Assembly (NCBI GenBank): GCA_938018155.1 | Contig: CALIIG010000040.1 | Coordinates: forward strand, 1-27,121 | Direction of reading: 5' to 3' | DNA: 27,121 nt | Source: an uncultured Prevotella sp. | Lineage (GTDB): Bacteria; Bacteroidota; Bacteroidia; Bacteroidales; Bacteroidaceae | Shown here: positions 13,724 to 21,625 of the stretch, piece by piece | Position numbering within the stretch: the stretch's first letter is position 1 | How the letters are laid out: each line of letters opens with the position of its first letter | The notes under the pieces: generated by a model | Database searches by the model: none | Seen by the model: the letters and a program-made list of their open reading frames with translations, nothing else | What the model was told of the DNA's origin: nothing | Position numbers and translations under genes: made by a program

Positions 13724-16405
13724 ATGGATTTAAAATTTAACATTGATTATCGGACACGCTTTGGCGAGGAACTTGTTCTGAACCTCGTCAATGGAAATAC
13801 GGAGACTAAATATCGTATGATGACGACTGATGGCGAACGCTGGACTTACAAGCTGTCGCTGCCGTCGCGCGGAAGCCGCAGGGTGCTTGCCTACTATTAC
13901 GGGGTTGAGCGCGGCGGGCGGAGCGTGCGCCATGAGTGGACAACCGTACGCCATACGCTGGAACTTACAGCCGTCCATGGCACCCATTATACGGTGTTCG
14001 ACCGCTGGAACGACATCCCCGAGGACTCTTATCTCTACAGTTCGGCCCTTACCGACTGCATCCGCGGGCGTCAGCCCGAGGCGTTGAAACAGTCGTCGTT
14101 CCCGTCTACGGCGCGCCTGGTGGTGCGTGCACCGCAGCTTCGCGGTGCCGACAGGCTGGCCGTTATCGGCAAAGGTGTCGTGCTGGGCAACTGGAATGCT
14201 GACAAGGCTCTGCCTATGACCGAACATCAGTTCAACGAGTGGGTTGTCGACCTCGATGCCTCACAGTTTGCAGACGGCAAGATTGAGTTTAAGTTTATCG
14301 CCCTCAACACCCAAAATAAGGCGGCTTCGCTCTGGGAAACAGGCTACAACCGCACCATAGAGCTTCCGCAAATGGAGCAGGGCGAGGTGGTTGTGTACAG
14401 TCTTGACCAGGTTTTCTTCCCGCTTTACGATGTTCGTCTGGCCGGAACGCTCGTGCCCGTGTTCTCGCTTCGGTCGGAGGGTAGCTTTGGCGTGGGCGAC
14501 TTCGGCGACCTTAAGCGGATGGTCGACTTTGTTAATGGCACCGGCCAGCGCGTGTTGCAGATACTGCCCGTCAACGATACCACCACTACACATACGTGGA
14601 CTGACTCGTACCCTTACAGCTGCATCAGCATCTTTGCCATCCATCCGCAGTATGCCGACCTGCGTCAGCTGCCTGCGTTGGCGAATGCCAAACAGCGTAA
14701 CGACTTCGAAGCCCTTCGACAGCAACTCAATGCTCTGCCGCAGATTGACTATGAACGGGTAAACTGTGCCAAGATAGATTATCTGCGTCTGCTCTTTGCA
14801 CAGGAAGGCAGCAAGGTGCTGGACAGCAAGGCTTTTAAGGATTTCTTTGCCGAGGCAGGGCAGTGGCTCGTGCCTTATGCACAATATTGTGTGCTTCGCG
14901 ACAAGTACGGCACGGCATGTTTCTCGCAGTGGCCCGACCACCATGCGTGGAACGAGGCCGACCGCAAGGCACTCACCAATGCTCGTTCACGCGAGTATCG
15001 CGAGGCCTCCTTCTGGTATTACGTGCAGTTTGTGCTCCATACGCAGCTGCTTGAAGTGCACGATTATGCCCGCCGCAGCCACGTCGTGATGAAAGGTGAC
15101 ATCCCAATCGGTGTAAACCGGTATGGTTGTGACGTGTGGACGGAGCCGCACTATTTCAACCTCAACGGGCAGGCCGGTGCGCCTCCAGACAATTTTTCGG
15201 TCAACGGACAGAACTGGGAATTCCCCACTTACAACTGGGACGCGATGCTGAAAGACGGCTGTCAGTGGTGGATCAGGCGCTTTCAGAACATGGCTCAGTA
15301 TTTTGACGCTTACCGTATAGACCATGTTCTGGGCTTCTTCCGTATCTGGGAGATTCCGGCCAACGCCGTACACGGCCTGTTGGGACAGTTCTGCCCTGCC
15401 CTCGGCATGACGCGTGAGGAGATTGAAAGCTACGGACTCCCCTTCCACGAACACCAGTTCTGCGACCCGTTCATTGCCGACTGGGTGATAGACCGCGTAT
15501 TCCACGAGCGTGCCGGAGAGGTGAAAAAGAAGTATCTTGACCACGATCATGATGACATCTGGAAGCTGAAACCTACCTACGATACGCAGTGCAAGATAGA
15601 GAAGGCTTTCGCAGACGTAACGGATGAACGTGAGCTGAACCTGCGCGATGGCCTGTACGCGCTGGCATCTGACGTGCTTTTCGTGCGCGACCGTAAGGAG
15701 AAAGGCAAATACCATCCGCGCATTTCGGCACAGTTCAACTTCACATATGAAGCCCTTTACGACGGTGACAAGGCTGCCTTTAACCGTCTTTACAACGATT
15801 ATTACTACCGTCGCAACAACCAGTTCTGGTATGAAGAGGCCATGAAAAAGCTGCCCGTGCTCGTGCAGGCCACAAGAATGCTGGTGTGTGCAGAGGACCT
15901 TGGCATGGTTCCCGACTGTGTTTCGTGGGTGATGAACGAGCTGCGCGTGCTGTCGTTAGAGATACAATCGATGCCCAAAGACCCTCATGTGCGCTTCGGT
16001 CACTTAGGCAGAAACCCCTACCGTTCGGTGTGCACGTTCTCAACTCACGACATGCCCACGCTACGGCAGTGGTGGGACGAGGATATCAGTCGTACGCAAG
16101 AATACTTCAATACCATGCTCTGTCATGAAGGCCCGGCACCTCATCCGCTGCCCGGATGGCTGGCACGCGACATTGTTTCGCAGCAGCTGGCTTCGCCCTC
16201 CATGCTTTGCGTGCTGAGCATTCAAGACTGGATGGCGATGGACGAGCGTCTGCGCCTGAAGGATGCTGACGCTGAACGCATCAACATTCCGGCCAATCCG
16301 CACCACTATTGGCAGTATCGCATGCATTTAAGCATTGAGCAACTCATGGCCGAAAAGAGCTTTACGGAGAGCATCCGCGACCTGGTAGCGCAGAACGGAC
16401 GCTGA
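13724..16405 (+). CDS. malQ: DPE2-like 4-alpha-glucanotransferase (GH77) with N-terminal CBM20-like modules
   Basis: The 893-residue enzyme has no signal peptide and should act in the cytosol, transferring glucosyl units from maltose or maltodextrins to glucan acceptors. Two N-terminal starch-binding CBM20-like modules cover ~1-105 and ~128-230 (RLAVIGKGVVLGNWNADKALPM is typical). The GH77 barrel occupies ~240-890. Nucleophile Asp533 lies in AYRIDHVLGFFRIWEIP, acid/base Glu724 in CAEDLGMVPD, and Asp776 in STHDMPTLRQWW. The domain order and length match plant DPE2-type disproportionating enzymes rather than the ~500-700-residue bacterial MalQ. It is first in an operon with pullulanase (63-base gap) and the SusA-like gene, behind a LacI-type operator. 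The family is certain; maltose as preferred donor is inferred from the DPE2 resemblance. Confidence 0.94.
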   Translation: MDLKFNIDYRTRFGEELVLNLVNGNTETKYRMMTTDGERWTYKLSLPSRGSRRVLAYYYGVERGGRSVRHEWTTVRHTLELTAVHGTHYTVFDRWNDIPEDSYLYSSALTDCIRGRQPEALKQSSFPSTARLVVRAPQLRGADRLAVIGKGVVLGNWNADKALPMTEHQFNEWVVDLDASQFADGKIEFKFIALNTQNKAASLWETGYNRTIELPQMEQGEVVVYSLDQVFFPLYDVRLAGTLVPVFSLRSEGSFGVGDFGDLKRMVDFVNGTGQRVLQILPVNDTTTTHTWTDSYPYSCISIFAIHPQYADLRQLPALANAKQRNDFEALRQQLNALPQIDYERVNCAKIDYLRLLFAQEGSKVLDSKAFKDFFAEAGQWLVPYAQYCVLRDKYGTACFSQWPDHHAWNEADRKALTNARSREYREASFWYYVQFVLHTQLLEVHDYARRSHVVMKGDIPIGVNRYGCDVWTEPHYFNLNGQAGAPPDNFSVNGQNWEFPTYNWDAMLKDGCQWWIRRFQNMAQYFDAYRIDHVLGFFRIWEIPANAVHGLLGQFCPALGMTREEIESYGLPFHEHQFCDPFIADWVIDRVFHERAGEVKKKYLDHDHDDIWKLKPTYDTQCKIEKAFADVTDERELNLRDGLYALASDVLFVRDRKEKGKYHPRISAQFNFTYEALYDGDKAAFNRLYNDYYYRRNNQFWYEEAMKKLPVLVQATRMLVCAEDLGMVPDCVSWVMNELRVLSLEIQSMPKDPHVRFGHLGRNPYRSVCTFSTHDMPTLRQWWDEDISRTQEYFNTMLCHEGPAPHPLPGWLARDIVSQQLASPSMLCVLSIQDWMAMDERLRLKDADAERINIPANPHHYWQYRMHLSIEQLMAEKSFTESIRDLVAQNGR

Positions 16406-16468
16406 TTTCGCGTTGCCATTTGCCGTAAGGCAGGCAGAGAAAAGAACCTGAACAGATAATAACCTGAT

Positions 16469-18394
16469 ATGAAAGTACGACCATTTTTGCTTGTGGCTCT
16501 GCTACTTTTGAGCGGTCTGGCCACGGCCCAGAATGTTTTTAACGAGATGGCCTATACGCCATCGGCAACCACCTTCAGGCTTTTCGCACCCCGTAGCAGC
16601 AAGCCTGTGGTCCGCCTGTACGCTACAGGGGAGGCCCGCGGTGAAAAACCCTTGAAGACAATCCGTATGAAAGCCGTTGCCACGAATACGTGGGAGGCTC
16701 GTGTTAAAGGCAATCTCAAAGGGCGTTTCTATACGTTTTCCATTGGGCCCGGGATGGGTGAGACGCCTGGTGTTTTTGCCAAGGCGGTGGGTGTAAATGG
16801 TAATCGCGGGGCTATTATTGACATGAAGCAGACCAATCCCGAGGGTTGGGCGCAGGATAAAGTGGCCGGAGGGTTGAAGAGTGCGGCCGACTGGGCGATC
16901 TACGAAATGCATGTACGCGATTATACACATGCTGCTCCAGGCATCAAACACCCTGATAAGTTCCTCGGTATTGTCGAACCTGCAACGCTTCAACATTTAA
17001 AAGATCTTGGTGTTAACGCAGTTCATTTGCTGCCTTCTTTTGATTTTGCTTCGGTTCAGGAGCAGTTTCCCAATGTGCCGCAATATAATTGGGGCTACGA
17101 TCCCAAGAATTATAATGTGCCAGAAGGCTCTTATTCTACCGACCCGTGGAAGCCGGAGGTGCGCATTCGCGAATTTAAGACCATGGTTAAAAGGTTGCAC
17201 GAGGCGGGCATAAGGGTTATTCTTGACGTGGTTTACAACCATACGTTCAATATTAAGAACAGCAATTTCCAGCTCACTTATCCCGATTATTTCTATCGCA
17301 AGAACGCCGACGGCACTTATTCTGACGGTTCAGGCTGCGGCAATGAGACGGCTTCCGAGCATCCTATGATGCGTAAGTATATGCTTGAAAGCGTAAAATA
17401 CTGGGCCACTGAATACCATATTGACGGCTTCCGTTTCGATTTGATGGGCATTCATGATATAGAAACGATGAACGATATTCGTACAGAGCTGAACAAAATC
17501 AATCCTGATATTCTTGTCTATGGGGAAGGATGGAGTGCCGGTTCTTGCGCCTATTCTGAGGCAAAGCGTGCTATAAAAGCCCACATTTCGCAAATGCCCG
17601 GCATCGCTGCTTTCAGCGATGAGATGCGTGATGCGCTGCGAGGCCCGTTCTCTGACGATAAAAAGGGGGCATTTCTCGCTGGTATTACAGGCTCTGAAGA
17701 GAGTCTGAAGTTTGGCATTGCAGGTGCAATTGCCCATCCTGGCGTAGATATGACGCGCGTAAACTATAGCAAGACGCCGTGGGCTACGGAGCCTACACAG
17801 ATGATTGGCTACGTAAGCTGTCACGATGATATGTGTTTAGTCGACCGTCTGCGCGCGTCAATACCCAATATCGACGCTGACGAACTGATGCGTTTAGACA
17901 AACTGGCCCAGACGGTGGTGTTTACATCGCAGGGCATTCCTTTCATGCTTGCGGGCGAAGAAATGCTGCGTAACAAGAAAGGTGTGCACAATAGCTACAA
18001 CTCTCCCGACTCAATCAATGCGCTGAACTGGGGTAACCTTGACCGCTATCCGCAGTTATACCTTTATTATAAAGGGCTCATCCAGTTGCGTCGCCATCAT
18101 CCTGCCTTCCGCTTAGGCACGGCAGAGTTGGTACGAAAGCATTTAGAGGTTCTGCCTACGCAGGAGTGGCTTGTAGGCTTTGTGCTGAAAAACCATGCCG
18201 GTGGAGACAGCTGGAAGAACATTTTTGTATTTTTAAACGGCAGCCGTGAAGCGCAAGAGGTTGCAATTCCCAAAGGAAACTACGTTACAATAGCCTGTGA
18301 CGGTGTTATCAATGAGCAGGGATTAGGCGAGGAGCACGGCGGTACAATTATGGTTGATGGCCAGTCGGCACTCATCTTAAGGGAAAAAGATTGA
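16469..18394 (+). CDS. pulA: exported type I pullulanase (GH13_14)
   Basis: The 641-residue enzyme cleaves alpha-1,6 branches. Residues 1-20 form a signal peptide (GLATAQ), which suggests a periplasmic location. An N-terminal CBM48 domain covers ~25-120 (FRLFAPRSSKPVVRLYATGE). The pullulanase signature YNWGYDP is at 206-212. Catalytic regions are DVVYNH (253-258), GFRFDLMG with nucleophile Asp324, VYGEGW with acid/base Glu353, and VSCHDDM with Asp453. Where many type I pullulanases have HDN, this one has HDD, as I recall for other Bacteroidales members. It starts 63 bases after malQ and ends 19 bases before the SusA-like gene. Its product would be linear maltodextrins for the neighbouring enzyme. 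Confidence 0.93.
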   Translation: MKVRPFLLVALLLLSGLATAQNVFNEMAYTPSATTFRLFAPRSSKPVVRLYATGEARGEKPLKTIRMKAVATNTWEARVKGNLKGRFYTFSIGPGMGETPGVFAKAVGVNGNRGAIIDMKQTNPEGWAQDKVAGGLKSAADWAIYEMHVRDYTHAAPGIKHPDKFLGIVEPATLQHLKDLGVNAVHLLPSFDFASVQEQFPNVPQYNWGYDPKNYNVPEGSYSTDPWKPEVRIREFKTMVKRLHEAGIRVILDVVYNHTFNIKNSNFQLTYPDYFYRKNADGTYSDGSGCGNETASEHPMMRKYMLESVKYWATEYHIDGFRFDLMGIHDIETMNDIRTELNKINPDILVYGEGWSAGSCAYSEAKRAIKAHISQMPGIAAFSDEMRDALRGPFSDDKKGAFLAGITGSEESLKFGIAGAIAHPGVDMTRVNYSKTPWATEPTQMIGYVSCHDDMCLVDRLRASIPNIDADELMRLDKLAQTVVFTSQGIPFMLAGEEMLRNKKGVHNSYNSPDSINALNWGNLDRYPQLYLYYKGLIQLRRHHPAFRLGTAELVRKHLEVLPTQEWLVGFVLKNHAGGDSWKNIFVFLNGSREAQEVAIPKGNYVTIACDGVINEQGLGEEHGGTIMVDGQSALILREKD

Positions 18395-18413
18395 ACAGAC
18401 GAAATAGGAAAAG

Positions 18414-20354
18414 ATGAAACTCAAGGCAATTCTTATTACCTTATTATCAGGTATAGTCATGACAAGTGAAGCCTTTACATCGGCACCAAAATCAGGAATA
18501 ACGAGGATAGAGCCCTCTGATTGGTATGTGGGTATGAAAGATGCGTCGCTACAACTTATGGTTTACGGCTCGGGAATAGGCACGGCTGACGTGACGACAG
18601 CGTATGAAGGAGTGCACGTCGACTCACTTGTACGTCTTGATTCGCCCAATTATCTGCTTGTCTATCTGAACTTGCAGGGAGCAAAGCCCGGCACAATGAC
18701 GCTGAAATTCAAGAATAAGGGGCATGTCTGGAGCATGCCATACGAATTGAAAAAGCGTGCAATGAAAGGCGAAGACCATATAGGCTTTAGTAACGATGAC
18801 GTGCTTTACATGCTTATGCCTGACCGTTTTGCCAACGGCAATCCGTCGAATGATGTTATCGTTGGTATGCGTGACGAGCTTTGCAACAGGCAGGAACCGA
18901 ACCTCAGGCATGGCGGAGACCTGGAGGGAATACGTCAGCATCTTGATTATTTTACGCAGTTGGGTGTTACCGCGCTTTGGCTAACGCCGGTGCTTGAAAA
19001 CGATCTTCCTGCCGACAAAGGGAAGTTCAGCTGTTATTATGGCTACGCTACCACTGATTATTACCGTGTTGATCCACGCCTTGGTACGAACGAAGAGTAT
19101 CGGAAACTTGTTGCCGACGCTCATGCAAAGGGCTTGAAAGTGGTGATGGATATGATATTTAATCATTGTGGTTACAATCATCCGTGGATACAGGATGTGC
19201 CTAATCACGATTGGTTTAACTCGGCTTCGTGGCTTGTGAACAAGCAGAAGTCGGGCAAAAATACTGCTAAGGAAAACACTTTAACCCCCGGCAAGCACTC
19301 TGGTTACCTTCAAACCAGCTACAAGTTAACGCCTGTTCTCGACCCCTATGCGTCTGAAATTGATCGTCACGAAACCGTAGACGGGTGGTTTGTACCCATT
19401 ATGCCCGATCTCAATCAGCGCAATCCGCATGTCATGAAGTACCTTATTCAGAACTCTGAATGGTGGATAGAGACCGTCGGGATAGATGGAATCCGCATGG
19501 ATACCTATCCTTATGCCGACCGCGATGCGATGGCACGGTGGATGAAAATCATCAATACCGAATATCCCAACTTTAATACAGTAGGTGAATCATGGGTTAC
19601 AGAGCCTGCCTATACTGCCGCATTGCAAAAGGATTCCAAGCTGACAACGAAGAACTCAAACCTGAAAACAGTGATGGATTTCGCTTTCTTTGACCGGATT
19701 AACCAGGCTAAACATGAAGAAACTGACGAGTGGTGGAAAGGTCTTAACCGCATTTACAATGTGCTTTGTTACGATTATCTTTATGCCGATCCGTCACATG
19801 TCATGGCCTTTATCGACAATCACGATACCGACCGCTTCCTGGAAAACGGCAAGGATTCTACGGCATTAAAGCAGGCTTTGGCTCTTTTGCTCACGATAAA
19901 TCGTATTCCTCAGCTATACTATGGTACGGAAGTGTTGATGAACGGCACCAAGGAGGTGTCGGATGGCAATGTGCGTCGCGATTTCCCCGGAGGCTGGAGT
20001 GGCGATAAGCATAATTGTTTCACACCGCAAGGACGAACAAAAGCTGAGAATGCAATGTTTGACTGGTTGAGCCGTTTGCTCCATTGGCGTCAGGGAAATA
20101 AGGTAATCAGCATGGGGAGCCAAATACAGTTTATTCCTTATAAGGGTATTTATGTTGTGGCTCGCCAACATGAAGGTCGCACGGTGCTTACCGTTCTTAA
20201 CGGCCTGCGTTCAGCTACGGTTATGCCAGTAGAGCGTTATGCCGAGGTTATTGGTGCGGCTAACCAGGCCACCGACATACTAACGGGACGTAAAATAGAC
20301 CTTTCACGCAATGTTAAATTGTCGCCACGCGAAGCACTTATTCTCGAATTTTAA
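18414..20354 (+). CDS. susA: SusA-like periplasmic neopullulanase/cyclomaltodextrinase (GH13)
   Basis: The 646-residue enzyme is close in length and layout to SusA of B. theta (617). A signal peptide ends near residue 20 (TSEA). Residues ~27-115 form the cyclomaltodextrinase-type N-terminal domain (ITRIEPSDWYVGMKDASLQLMVYG). The barrel follows: YMLMPDRFANGNPSND (132-147), DMIFNH (246-251), GIRMDTYPYAD with nucleophile Asp363, VGESW with acid/base Glu392, and FIDNHDTDRF with Asp471. A small beta C-domain ends the protein. It shortens maltodextrins after import by SusCD. It is the last gene of the operon, followed by a hairpin at 20360-20394. In B. theta susA is beside the susB-G operon; here it travels with pullulanase and glucanotransferase. 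Confidence 0.92.
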   Translation: MKLKAILITLLSGIVMTSEAFTSAPKSGITRIEPSDWYVGMKDASLQLMVYGSGIGTADVTTAYEGVHVDSLVRLDSPNYLLVYLNLQGAKPGTMTLKFKNKGHVWSMPYELKKRAMKGEDHIGFSNDDVLYMLMPDRFANGNPSNDVIVGMRDELCNRQEPNLRHGGDLEGIRQHLDYFTQLGVTALWLTPVLENDLPADKGKFSCYYGYATTDYYRVDPRLGTNEEYRKLVADAHAKGLKVVMDMIFNHCGYNHPWIQDVPNHDWFNSASWLVNKQKSGKNTAKENTLTPGKHSGYLQTSYKLTPVLDPYASEIDRHETVDGWFVPIMPDLNQRNPHVMKYLIQNSEWWIETVGIDGIRMDTYPYADRDAMARWMKIINTEYPNFNTVGESWVTEPAYTAALQKDSKLTTKNSNLKTVMDFAFFDRINQAKHEETDEWWKGLNRIYNVLCYDYLYADPSHVMAFIDNHDTDRFLENGKDSTALKQALALLLTINRIPQLYYGTEVLMNGTKEVSDGNVRRDFPGGWSGDKHNCFTPQGRTKAENAMFDWLSRLLHWRQGNKVISMGSQIQFIPYKGIYVVARQHEGRTVLTVLNGLRSATVMPVERYAEVIGAANQATDILTGRKIDLSRNVKLSPREALILEF

Positions 20355-20359
20355 TAGAT

Positions 20360-20394
20360 TTTCTTCGCTTTTCACAAACTGAAAGGCGAAGAAA
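20360..20394. terminator. terminator hairpin after susA
   Basis: A 15-bp stem (20360-20374 with 20380-20394, one G-T pair) and a five-base loop lie five bases after the susA stop. On the plus strand it is followed by CCATTTTCATTT, a weak U-rich run. It sits between the convergent susA and chromate-transporter genes and may serve both, though the minus-strand side has no U-run. Confidence 0.7.
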
Positions 20395-20404
20395 CCATTT
20401 TCAT

Positions 20405-20980
20405 TTAGTATAGTAACAAAAGTCCTGCAAAGGCTGCATAGCAAATCATGCGGATGGGATTAATCTTCAACCACATTGTAGCATAAAAGGTTGAAGCAAA
20501 TAAAGCCATGCTGATAAAGAAGTACCAGGGATTAATTGCTGGCGATGAGAAATTGTCGGCATTGCATAAAAGTAATGTTGCACCACCCAAAAGTCCTGCC
20601 ACTGCCGGGTGAAGCCCTGCAAAAACATGTTGTACGGTTGGCGTCTTCATATACTTCATGAACATCTTGCTAATCAGGATCATCAGGATAAACGAAGGTA
20701 AAACCAGTGCCAGTGTGCTTGTAGCCGATGCCAAAACCGACATCATATTGCCGTAACCCGCATTGTGTGCAGCTGTGTAACCACAATAGGTTGCAGTATT
20801 TATGCCAATAGGGCCGGGTGTCATTTGGCTGATTGCTACAATGTTTGTGAACTCGGCCGATGTCATCCACGCGTGTTTGAGCACGGTTTCCATTTGTATA
20901 AGCGACAGCATACCATAGCCTCCGCCGAAGCCGAATAGCCCAATCTTGAAGAAAGTATAGAATAGAGAGAGGTAAATCAT
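20405..20980 (-). CDS. chromate transporter family protein, short-chain subunit
   Basis: The 191-residue membrane protein has one CHR (Chromate_transp) domain and about five to six hydrophobic segments. Family marks are FKIGLFGFGGGYGML (~12-26), HAWMTSAEF, and the ISQMTPGPIGINTATYCGYT stretch (~50-69). Short-chain CHR proteins occur as tandem pairs thought to function together, and the companion gene lies 41 bases upstream. They are named for chromate efflux, but the physiological substrate in anaerobic gut or oral bacteria is unknown. It is the distal gene of the purL-chr-chr run. Confidence 0.9.
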   Translation of the reverse strand: MIYLSLFYTFFKIGLFGFGGGYGMLSLIQMETVLKHAWMTSAEFTNIVAISQMTPGPIGINTATYCGYTAAHNAGYGNMMSVLASATSTLALVLPSFILMILISKMFMKYMKTPTVQHVFAGLHPAVAGLLGGATLLLCNADNFSSPAINPWYFFISMALFASTFYATMWLKINPIRMICYAAFAGLLLLY

Positions 20981-21021
20981 TTGCCTGTTGCGTTCTGTTT
21001 TAGATGTTGCCTGTAACTTAT

Positions 21022-21576
21022 TTACTTGCCAGTTGCCGCCAATTTGCCAAAAACCAGTCCGCCAATACCTGCTGCAATAATAATCCAGATAGGGTTAACG
21101 TGAAGTGCCCATATCAGCAACGCGCATACAACAGGTATCCATGCTGTGCCCCATGTGATGTGAGCGTCGCGCGCCAGGTTAAAGGTGGGCACAGCAATTA
21201 GTGCTACAACGGCGGGTCTTATGCCGCGAAACATGGCTGCTATCCATGTTATTTCCATGAAACGATGAAATATCATGGCAATAAACAGGATGATAACAAA
21301 CGACGGCAGCGCGCTGCCCAGCATTGCATAAAAGGCTCCTTTCCGTCCCTTTATTTTGTAGCCTGTTGAGGTTGCCATGTTAATGGCGAAGGCTCCGGGA
21401 CAGCTTTGTGCTATGGCTATGATGTCAATGAATTCGTCTTCTGTAAGCCACGCGTGCCTTTTAACCACTTCTTCCTCAATAATAGGAATCATGGCGTATC
21501 CACCTCCAAGGGTGAATGCGCCAATTTTAAAGAATACTTTAAATAAAGTAACGAGTATATTCGTTTCCTTTGTCAT
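21022..21576 (-). CDS. chromate transporter family protein, short-chain subunit
   Basis: The 184-residue membrane protein is the partner of the gene downstream. It has FFKIGAFTLGGGYAMIPIIEEEV near the N-terminus, HAWLTEDEFIDIIAIAQSCPGAFAINMATSTGYK, and about five to six hydrophobic segments. The frame is open from an ATG at 21648 inside the purL end, but the first 24 residues there (Lys-rich and unlike the family) would be encoded over purL codons. Met at 21574-21576 gives the family-typical start, 49 bases after the purL stop, and is chosen. No separate promoter or terminator is evident in that gap, so transcription with purL is plausible. Confidence 0.88.
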   Translation of the reverse strand: MTKETNILVTLFKVFFKIGAFTLGGGYAMIPIIEEEVVKRHAWLTEDEFIDIIAIAQSCPGAFAINMATSTGYKIKGRKGAFYAMLGSALPSFVIILFIAMIFHRFMEITWIAAMFRGIRPAVVALIAVPTFNLARDAHITWGTAWIPVVCALLIWALHVNPIWIIIAAGIGGLVFGKLAATGK

Positions 21577-21625
21577 CAGAAACCCCTTCGTTTTTATCTG
21601 TCCTATGCGAAGGCCGACAATGAAT

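Noticed and set aside
14987..15715. Minus-strand frame of 242 codons opposite the glucanotransferase
   Set aside because: Antisense to the GH77 catalytic domain; no family resemblance.
17800..17840. HDD instead of HDN at the third catalytic region of the pullulanase
   Set aside because: The catalytic Asp is intact and the variant is, as far as I recall, usual for Bacteroidales pullulanases, so it is not a sign of inactivation.
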